From NCBI GenBank assembly GCA_030054015.1, contig JASGCR010000035.1, forward strand, positions 1-12,365: a DNA stretch of 12,365 nt, read 5' to 3'. Made by a program: the position numbers and the translations under genes. Positions 7,213 to 12,365 of the stretch are shown here, one piece after another. The number at the start of each line of letters is the position of its first letter. The first letter of the stretch is position 1. The notes under the pieces are model-generated. The model was not told the DNA's origin, did no database searches, and was given only the letters and a program-made list of their open reading frames with translations. The DNA comes from Candidatus Symbiobacter sp. (GTDB taxonomy: Bacteria > Pseudomonadota > Alphaproteobacteria > Elsterales > Elsteraceae).

Positions 7213-7240
7213 TTGACGATTAAATTGGAATCGTTATATT
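7213..7240 (+). promoter_or_regulatory. Promoter for the Sel1-repeat operon
   Basis: TTGACG (7213-7218, 5 of 6) with a 16-base spacer before TATATT (7235-7240, 5 of 6). It lies in the AT-rich gap after mlaF, about 75 bases before the ATG at 7315, and implies that the Sel1 gene and its partner are transcribed apart from mlaEF. Confidence 0.55.
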
Positions 7241-7314
7241 GGTATAAGTATGATAGTAGTACTTCAAATTTAGCAAGCCAAGATTACGCACGTATCGATT
7301 AAGGGAATCGGATT

Positions 7315-8565
7315 ATGCAGCTCGCAATTTCGGGAAATCAATCGCTGGCTATGTCTGGAATGCTGGCGGGTGGATTTTTGGACAGCCGCAAAGATGCGTT
7401 GGTCAATGCGCCGCTCATGCGCGAAAAAACTGTGCCGGAATTTGATTTAATCCGGGCGAAAAAATTATCCCCTGCCGAACAAAATCATATTGGTTATCGC
7501 CATAGCTTGTCTGAGCGCAAAGCAATTGCCTTAAAGCAAGCCGCAAAATGGTTTCATGAGGCCGCCAAGGCGAGTGATGCGGTTGCGCAATATAATTACG
7601 GCTCATTGTATTATTTAGGAGAAGGCGGAAAAAATAAAAATTATAATGAAGCGTTCAAATGGTTTAATGCTTCGGCGGATCAGGGATTTGCCAATGCCTT
7701 CAACATGATGGGTGTTATGCATCTCCTAGGTGAAGGGATTGAGAAAGATTACCAGCAAGCAAAAACTTGCTTTGAAAGGGCAATTGAACTGGGTTTAGAA
7801 GCATCCAAGAACAATCTCGGTATTTTGTATGAGAATGGATACGGGGTTGAGCAAGATTATGCTAAGGCGCAGTCTTTGTATGAAGCTGCTGTAAAAACAG
7901 GGGCACCTGAAGCATTATCCAATTTAGGCAAGATGTATGGATCTGCTACTGCCGATGAGTTGCATTACCGTAAGGCATTTGAATTATTCACCAATGCATC
8001 GGAAAAAAAATATCCCCGTGCATTCTCCTTTCTTGGCGTGATGTATTATAATGGTGAATGGGTGCGACGTGATTTTAAAAAGGCGGAGGAACATTTCCGT
8101 TTCGCCGCCGAAAAAAATGACATTCAAGGGCAATTATGTTTGGGATTGATGCTTCTCAATGGCAGTTTGGGAAAAATAAACAAAGCCGAAGGGCATAAAT
8201 GGCTCAAAAAAGCCGCCGCCCAGGGCGATAAACTGGTTGAATTTGCCATGACTGCCGATTTATCGCCAATTGTCATTGATGAATTTACGTGCCTGGGCAA
8301 AAAAATCACCGCCAAGGGTAAATTTGAACTCTATCCCACTCTTCAACATAGTGTCGAAGAAGATGGTTCAATCCATTATTGTCTTCTGGATCGTGAATTG
8401 GGATTACATAGCTGGTCGCCAACCCGTGATGGGTTGATTGAAGCCATAAAATACGATCTCGATTTTATTTGGAGTGTTTTTGTCCATAAGCCCGATGATC
8501 GGCTTGACACTGAAGCCCTGGGATTAAAAAAATTGCTACTGGCAAATTTCAGCGAGGAATCATGA
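7315..8565 (+). CDS. Sel1-like repeat protein with C-terminal HicB-like antitoxin domain (putative)
   Basis: This 416-residue protein has no clear signal peptide or membrane segment and is probably cytoplasmic. Residues about 76-305 form six 36-residue Sel1-like repeats plus part of a seventh, in strict register (starts near 78, 114, 150, 186, 222, 258 and 294). Each follows the pattern A..W/F..AA..G...A...LG.(M/L)Y..G.G...D..KA. Such solenoids bind proteins. Residues about 320-416 are different: a basic-hydrophobic strand region (KITAKGKFELYP, 330-341), DGSIHYCLLDRELGLHSW (350-367), then TRDGLIEAIKYDLDFIWSVF (370-389) and EALGLKKLLLANF (400-412). The order (strand, 'ELGL..w..T', acidic helix, 'L..eAL.LKk.LL') resembles HicB-type antitoxins. 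AAGGGA (7301-7306) lies 8 bases before the ATG. The stop overlaps the next gene by 4 bases. The coding sequence is visibly more AT-rich than mlaEF, consistent with transfer. Confidence 0.8.
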   Translation: MQLAISGNQSLAMSGMLAGGFLDSRKDALVNAPLMREKTVPEFDLIRAKKLSPAEQNHIGYRHSLSERKAIALKQAAKWFHEAAKASDAVAQYNYGSLYYLGEGGKNKNYNEAFKWFNASADQGFANAFNMMGVMHLLGEGIEKDYQQAKTCFERAIELGLEASKNNLGILYENGYGVEQDYAKAQSLYEAAVKTGAPEALSNLGKMYGSATADELHYRKAFELFTNASEKKYPRAFSFLGVMYYNGEWVRRDFKKAEEHFRFAAEKNDIQGQLCLGLMLLNGSLGKINKAEGHKWLKKAAAQGDKLVEFAMTADLSPIVIDEFTCLGKKITAKGKFELYPTLQHSVEEDGSIHYCLLDRELGLHSWSPTRDGLIEAIKYDLDFIWSVFVHKPDDRLDTEALGLKKLLLANFSEES

Positions 8566-8846
8566 AAGATAAAATCGTAATGACCGTTTCCGATGTAACG
8601 GCGGCATTAACCAAAAAGGGTTTTCGCAAACCAAGGGAAGATCGTCCTGATCTGGAGTATAATTCCAAAGCATTGGGCAGGAATATTACTTTGCAGTTCC
8701 GTTACCCATCCCCATTAAACCAAGGTTCAAAAGCGATAATCGCTCGAAAATTAAGCATTTCGGTGGCTTTTTTTGAGGATATGGTGAGTTGCTATAAAGA
8801 CCATGCGGCTTATGAGACCGAATTGGGCAAAAATTACAATATGTAA
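8562..8846 (+). CDS. Small protein resembling a HicA-type toxin (putative)
   Basis: The 94-residue product starts within the stop of the Sel1 gene (ATGA overlap; GAGGA at 8554-8558 is only 3 bases away, so coupled translation is likely). Its layout fits a long HicA-related family as I remember it: an N-terminal helix ending in KKGF (18-21), a strand region (LEY at 31-33, NITLQFRYPS at 41-50), then IARKLSIS (60-67), FFEDMVSC (70-77) and YETEL (84-88). HicA toxins are small RNA-binding ribonucleases with a key His after the first helix. Here that position reads RPDLEY (28-33), with no His. It may be inactive, use another residue, or not be a toxin. The stop codon abuts a MITE-like end (8845-8864), so the C-terminus may have been altered. 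Confidence 0.6.
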   Translation: MKDKIVMTVSDVTAALTKKGFRKPREDRPDLEYNSKALGRNITLQFRYPSPLNQGSKAIIARKLSISVAFFEDMVSCYKDHAAYETELGKNYNM

Positions 8847-8905
8847 GGAAGGTCTGAATAAGTCCTAAAAAAAGAGCGTCTTTCCCCGCCGCCGGAAAAA
8901 AGGGA

Positions 8906-9046
8906 GCGTCATTCCCCGCCGAAATATTCGTGGGACACGGATATTTCGAGTCGGGGAATCCCCCAGGCATTTACGGAATAATACTCCTGGGGGATTACCC
9001 GACAGATTTATGCCGCTTCGCGGCAAAAATCTGCGGGTAATGACGC
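8906..9046. repeat. Cloverleaf repeat, copy 4
   Basis: This is the cleanest copy. The closing stem is gcgtcatt (8906-8913) with aatgacgc (9039-9046). The left arm is cgaaatattcg/cggatatttcg (8920-8930/8938-8948, one G-T pair) on attcccc/ggggaat (8911-8917/8953-8959). The central arm is cccccagg/cctggggg (8960-8967/8986-8993). The right arm is cagattt/aaatctg (9003-9009/9027-9033) with an inner tgccg/cggca (9011-9015/9021-9025), on attaccc/gggtaat (8994-9000/9035-9041). Bases 9005-9046 recur exactly, inverted, at 12322-12363. Confidence 0.85.
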
Positions 9047-9083
9047 AGTATTTTTTTTCGCGTGATGACGCAGTATTTTTTTT
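8994..9083 (+). terminator. Possible terminator for the Sel1-toxin operon
   Basis: The right arm of cloverleaf copy 4 (8994-9041) is followed after 9 bases by a T8 run (9051-9058) and, 25 bases on, by a second T8 run (9076-9083). The direct repeat atgacgcagtatttttttt occurs at 9040-9058 and 9065-9083. The location between converging genes fits a terminator, but the stem-to-T distance is longer than usual. Confidence 0.35.
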
Positions 9084-9137
9084 GCGCGATGTGGCAACGA
9101 AACGAATGAGAAAACGAATCGGTGCAGGCAGCGCCGC

Positions 9138-10373
9138 CTAAATACATACGGTCTTTAATGGCGGGAATCCGTTAAAATTCACCGAACAATATGAACTTGT
9201 ATATGCCCCGGTAGACCAAATCGTGACGCGGTCGCCGGTTTTGATGGTGGCGGGCAGGCGGTAATCTTCCTTGCTATACAGCACATCCGCCGAGTCACAG
9301 GTGGGGCCGGCCAAAATCACCCGCATCATGGCGTTGGTGCTGGCATCTGCGCCATGATCGCCGCCCCCATTTTTGGCGGCAATTTTTTGTTTTTGGACGT
9401 CGGCATAATCATGACCGTGGCTGATTAAATAATGGATTGATTCGTCCATGGTTTCAACCAGGCCGCCAAATTTGCCAATATCCAAATAGACCCAACTGCG
9501 TTCATCATGGGGGGATTTTTTGGCGACCAACACGATTTCGGTGGCGATGGCCCCGGCATCGCCGACCAAGCCGCGGCCAGGCTCTAACATCAAATTCACA
9601 TGATCAAAGGGCGGGGATTGCCGCGCCAAAGCCGACGCCCCCCCAAAACTATCCGTAAAACTCTGCATAATCGCGGCGGCAAATTGGGCTAATTCCGGCA
9701 CGTTATCGCGGTAAAAATGGGCGGGCATCCCGCCGCCAATATTGATGGCATCCAACACGATGTTATGGCGTTGCAGGGTTTGGCTGTGGCGGGCTAATTC
9801 CTGCAAAGCGCGGACATATTCGCCAGGATCGCTTTGCTGCGAGCCAACATGGAGCGACAAACCGCAGGGTTTCATGCCGCGGCGGGCGGCATCGATCATT
9901 AAATCGACCGCCATCGCGCCGTCACAGCCAAATTTTTTGTTCAGCGGCCAGGCGGCACCCTGGCCATCAAATAAAATGCGGCAGATTAAGCGGGCACCTG
10001 GCGCGGCGCGTACCAATTTGTCCAATTCGGCCTGGCTGTCAAAGGCAAAGAGGCGCACACCCCGCCCATAGCCATAGGCAATATCGCGTTCTTTTTTGAT
10101 GGTGTTGCCAAATGAAATGCGGCTGGGATCGATGCCTTGATTTAACACCAAATCGATTTCACCCACCGATGCGACATCAAAATACGATCCTAATTCGGCC
10201 AAACGGCGCAAAACTTGCGGTTCCGGATTGGCTTTGACCGCGTAATAAATTTGGGCGCGGGGGAATAATTGGGTAAAGGCATGGTAACGCTCGGCCACGG
10301 CGTTTAAGTCCAGAACGAGAAAGGGGGTATCGATGTTGGTTTCGGTCAAAAATTGCGCGATTCGCTCAGTCAT
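9138..10373 (-). CDS. Ornithine/lysine decarboxylase, fold-type III PLP enzyme
   Basis: The 411-residue protein belongs to the alanine-racemase-fold decarboxylases. It most likely turns ornithine into putrescine (and perhaps lysine into cadaverine), the first step of polyamine synthesis. Key elements are YAVKAN (44-49) with PLP-lysine Lys47, the histidine of HVGSQQ (175-180), the phosphate-binding GGG (213-215), EPGRGLVG (264-271), and the second-subunit motif CDSADVLY (359-366) with catalytic Cys359 and Asp360. A conserved Tyr391 lies in GAYTSSY. GPTCDSADVLY fits ornithine/lysine rather than diaminopimelate decarboxylase. A Gly/Asp-rich insertion (about 328-347) precedes the motif. AAGG (complement of 10382-10385) lies 8 bases before the ATG. 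It is divergent from the amidase gene and convergent with the toxin-like gene. Ornithine versus lysine preference cannot be settled here. Confidence 0.92.
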   Translation of the reverse strand: MTERIAQFLTETNIDTPFLVLDLNAVAERYHAFTQLFPRAQIYYAVKANPEPQVLRRLAELGSYFDVASVGEIDLVLNQGIDPSRISFGNTIKKERDIAYGYGRGVRLFAFDSQAELDKLVRAAPGARLICRILFDGQGAAWPLNKKFGCDGAMAVDLMIDAARRGMKPCGLSLHVGSQQSDPGEYVRALQELARHSQTLQRHNIVLDAINIGGGMPAHFYRDNVPELAQFAAAIMQSFTDSFGGASALARQSPPFDHVNLMLEPGRGLVGDAGAIATEIVLVAKKSPHDERSWVYLDIGKFGGLVETMDESIHYLISHGHDYADVQKQKIAAKNGGGDHGADASTNAMMRVILAGPTCDSADVLYSKEDYRLPATIKTGDRVTIWSTGAYTSSYCSVNFNGFPPLKTVCI

Positions 10374-10581
10374 GTCGGGTGCCTTATGGGTCGAAGAATC
10401 AAAGGAAAATTAGTGACAGCCATGCCCTAATTCCTGCTGTCAATAAAGATCATAAAGGCGTTAGCCTATACTTAATTTTGCCCCAAAATACAATGGCATT
10501 TTTTGCTAGATTAATTGCAAGCTTAGCAAAATTGGTTTAATAGTATAGCATGTGTTTGGCTAAAATCGGTGTGGCGGGGGC
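10374..10581. other. Divergent promoter region between the decarboxylase and amidase genes
   Basis: These 208 AT-rich bases must hold promoters for both genes. On the + strand, TTGCAA (10515-10520), 17 bases, then TAATAG (10538-10543) is a weak candidate for the amidase. On the - strand, a TTGACA (complement of 10438-10443) lacks a good -10 at the right distance. An 8-bp inverted repeat ttttgcta/tagcaaaa (10501-10508/10524-10531) overlaps the + strand candidate and could be an operator. None of these is firm. Confidence 0.35.
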
Positions 10582-12285
10582 ATGATGGCGGAAGTAAAAT
10601 GGTACCAGTGTCGGGGGCGCAGAAAGCATGGCTCGTGGCTGGTCGGCTTGGGCCTATTCTTGCTGGTCGGCCTCATCTCCCACCAGGCCTGGGCCGAAAT
10701 GCCCAAAGCCACGGCCTGGGGGATGTCGACGCGGGCTGGGGTCACCCGTATTGTGGTGGGCTTCACCGCTTCGCCCGATTATGCCATTCGTCCGAATATC
10801 CAGGATGGCAAAGACGGCATGACGCAATATGCTTTGACGGTTGATGTTGCCGCTAAAAAGGCGGAATTGCAAGACCGCAAACTGACCCGTGATGTTAAGT
10901 TAGGTTTGATCCAGGCTATTACCACCACCGAGAAACGGCGGGGCATCACCATCTCCCTCCTCTTAAATGCGCCGGTGACGGTGCGCCAGCATTTTATTAT
11001 CCCGCCCCCCAGCAAAGCCGAATTAGCCAAGGAAAAACCCCAACCTGGCGCGGCCAAAAATGCGGCCAATGGGCAAAAAATCTGGCGGCTGGTGATCGAT
11101 GTTGCGCCCACCGAATCCGAGCAATTTTTGGCCATGGGGGTGATGCCTTCGACGCGGCCACTGATTTCATCTGACCCGGATGGGCTTGAAAGCCCGGCAC
11201 CGGAGGGCAATGCCGCGCCGCGCCAGCCCGCGTCAGGCAAAGCCCAGGCACCCGCAAAAGAACCCGCACTATTAAAGGCTCTCGAAGAAAATAGCAGCGA
11301 TGCGTCCCAACCGCCCGCCCATAATACGCCGCCGCAGGGGGCAAAATTGACCTGGTCGGAGCGGCTCGGTTTGTTAGCCACCGCCGAATTTTGGCAGGAT
11401 GCCGCATCGATGCAATGGTTTGCCAATTTATTTACCGAAAAATCATTCTTGAACCCCCGCAATATCGCGGCAAATGCTAAGGAATGGCTGCTTGCTTTGC
11501 TCGATTCGGTGCAGGGCAAGTCCACCCCTTCCCTGTCGCCCAGTTCATTGACCGAGACCCAAGAAATTGTCGATGATCCAATGCGTTTGATCCCGATTGC
11601 CCTTGACCCGGGTCATGGCGGGGCCGATCCGGGCGCGGTTGGGGCGGACAATACCCTGGAAAAACATGTGACGTTACAATATGCCCAGGAAATTAAATCG
11701 ATTTTGGAAGCCACCGGCAAATATCGGGTGATCATGACCCGCAACGACGATAGTTTTCTTAGGCTGCGTGAGCGCGTGGCCTTGGCCCGGGCCGATAATG
11801 CCATTTTGATGGTGTCGCTCCATGCCGATAGTTGGAGCAACCCGGATGTTTACGGGGCGGCCCTCTATACCTTGTCGGATTCGGCTACCGACAGCGAGGC
11901 GGCCAAATTGGCCAGCAAAGAAAACAAATCCGATATTCTGGCCGGCGTCAATGCCAAATCCGTACCAGCCGAAGCACTCAGCAGCCTGGTCGATTTGGCC
12001 CAGCGCGACGCCAATCGCCATTCCGTCGCATTGGCGCGCTATATCTTGGCCGAGATGAAAGGTCAAATCCGCCTGGCCCGTCGCCCCTATCGTGCCGCCG
12101 GTTTTGCGGTCTTGACCGCGCCCGATATGCCCTCCGTGCTGATCGAACTCGGCTATCTTTCCAATCCCACGGAACGCAGCCGCATCAATAACCCGTCCCT
12201 CAAGCGTCAGTTATCCGCCGCCATTGCCCGCGGCATCGATAATTATGTCACCCAAAACCACCTCACCGCAGCGTCGGTGAAATAG
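10582..12285 (+). CDS. amiC: N-acetylmuramoyl-L-alanine amidase with AMIN domain (AmiC-type)
   Basis: This is a periplasmic zinc amidase that cuts the bond between N-acetylmuramic acid and the stem peptide, in daughter-cell separation. The 567 residues begin with a basic stretch and a hydrophobic signal segment (about 18-36) ending AWA, with predicted cleavage near 38. An AMIN (peptidoglycan/septum-targeting) domain spans about 42-175. A Pro/Ala-rich linker (about 186-335) leads to the amidase_3 catalytic domain (about 336-560). Zinc ligands are His345 (DPGHGG), Glu360 (LEKHV) and His414 (SLHAD); the catalytic Glu522 is in VLIELGYLSN. E. coli AmiC has 417 residues, so the linker is long. Two ATGs in a row (10582, 10585) follow a G-rich site (10573-10580). 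In many alphaproteobacteria a penicillin-binding protein gene follows; here a repeat does. Confidence 0.94.
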   Translation: MMAEVKWYQCRGRRKHGSWLVGLGLFLLVGLISHQAWAEMPKATAWGMSTRAGVTRIVVGFTASPDYAIRPNIQDGKDGMTQYALTVDVAAKKAELQDRKLTRDVKLGLIQAITTTEKRRGITISLLLNAPVTVRQHFIIPPPSKAELAKEKPQPGAAKNAANGQKIWRLVIDVAPTESEQFLAMGVMPSTRPLISSDPDGLESPAPEGNAAPRQPASGKAQAPAKEPALLKALEENSSDASQPPAHNTPPQGAKLTWSERLGLLATAEFWQDAASMQWFANLFTEKSFLNPRNIAANAKEWLLALLDSVQGKSTPSLSPSSLTETQEIVDDPMRLIPIALDPGHGGADPGAVGADNTLEKHVTLQYAQEIKSILEATGKYRVIMTRNDDSFLRLRERVALARADNAILMVSLHADSWSNPDVYGAALYTLSDSATDSEAAKLASKENKSDILAGVNAKSVPAEALSSLVDLAQRDANRHSVALARYILAEMKGQIRLARRPYRAAGFAVLTAPDMPSVLIELGYLSNPTERSRINNPSLKRQLSAAIARGIDNYVTQNHLTAASVK

Positions 12286-12321
12286 TTGAAGAAATCCCTC
12301 ATTCCCGCCGCAAAAAAGGGA

Positions 12322-12365
12322 GCGTCATTACCCGCAGATTTTTGCCGCGAAGCGGCATAAATCGG
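12322..12365. repeat. Cloverleaf repeat, copy 5 (partial, cut by the window end)
   Basis: Bases 12322-12363 are an exact reverse-complement match to 9005-9046, the right arm and closing stem of copy 4. Here the same sequence is in the left-arm position, preceded by a boundary motif (about 12306-12321) like that at 8888-8905. The rest of the element lies beyond the window. Confidence 0.85.

Larger units (their letters stand above)
8847..9137. other. Repeat region between converging genes
   Basis: These 291 bases separate the 3' ends of the putative toxin gene and the decarboxylase gene. They contain a solo MITE-like end (8845-8864), two boundary motifs (about 8875-8890 and 8903-8920), cloverleaf copy 4 (8906-9046) and a 25-base tandem repeat with T8 runs (9040-9083). 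No coding sequence is seen. Confidence 0.7.

Noticed and set aside
7315..7390. Signal peptide on the Sel1-repeat protein
   Set aside because: The N-terminus has no basic start followed by a continuous hydrophobic stretch; Ser, Gly and Asn break it early and no clear cleavage site is seen.
2273..9046. CRISPR array
   Set aside because: The repeats are long, internally palindromic, spaced by kilobases with genes between, and have no regular spacers or cas genes.
10779..11525. 248-codon open frame on the - strand opposite the amidase
   Set aside because: It lies fully inside the amidase gene and its product is low-complexity Ser/Ala-rich sequence without recognisable motifs.

Overview
The window reads as chromosome from an alphaproteobacterium, though I cannot name the genus. 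The ClpP N-terminus, the trigger factor, the MlaE/MlaF pair, the fold-type III ornithine/lysine decarboxylase and the AMIN-amidase_3 protein all look alphaproteobacterial, and the intergenic space is unusually full of palindromic repeats. Nine protein-coding genes are supported: eight on the + strand and one (the decarboxylase) on the - strand. I saw no rRNA, tRNA or CRISPR array.

Layout. 1-488: a non-coding leader with a perfect GC-rich hairpin, a nested four-hairpin repeat and a good sigma70-type promoter. 489-2222: an MHS-type major facilitator transporter with a long hydrophilic insertion. 2223-2846: a repeat-filled gap holding one cloverleaf repeat and a 232-bp MITE-like element with 21-bp terminal inverted repeats. 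2847-4334: tig. 4530-5168: clpP. 5169-5503: another cloverleaf repeat, in the place where clpX often lies. 5504-7164: mlaE-mlaF, a tight pair. 7315-8846: a two-gene operon with a 4-base ATGA overlap. 8847-9137: a third cloverleaf repeat and a T-rich tandem repeat between converging genes. 9138-10373 (-): the decarboxylase. 10582-12285: a secreted N-acetylmuramoyl-L-alanine amidase. 12286-12365: the start of another repeat, cut by the window edge.

Functions. Most genes are housekeeping: protein folding and turnover (Tig, ClpP), outer-membrane lipid transport (MlaEF), polyamine synthesis (decarboxylase) and septal wall cleavage (amidase). The usual partners clpX and mlaD are not in the window, so these loci appear rearranged.

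Two things stand out. First, the 7315-8846 operon: a protein with about six 36-residue Sel1-like repeats carries a C-terminal domain that resembles a HicB-type antitoxin, and its last codons overlap a 94-residue protein that resembles a long variant of HicA-type toxins. This looks like an antitoxin fused to a Sel1 scaffold beside its toxin; the assignment rests on remembered family patterns and needs a profile search. Second, the intergenic repeats share one secondary-structure plan (closing stem, left arm, central arm, right arm) but carry different arms. Some arms recur in another copy, inverted and on the other side, including an exact 42-nt match between 9005-9046 and 12322-12363. This suggests arm swapping within a modular repeat family.
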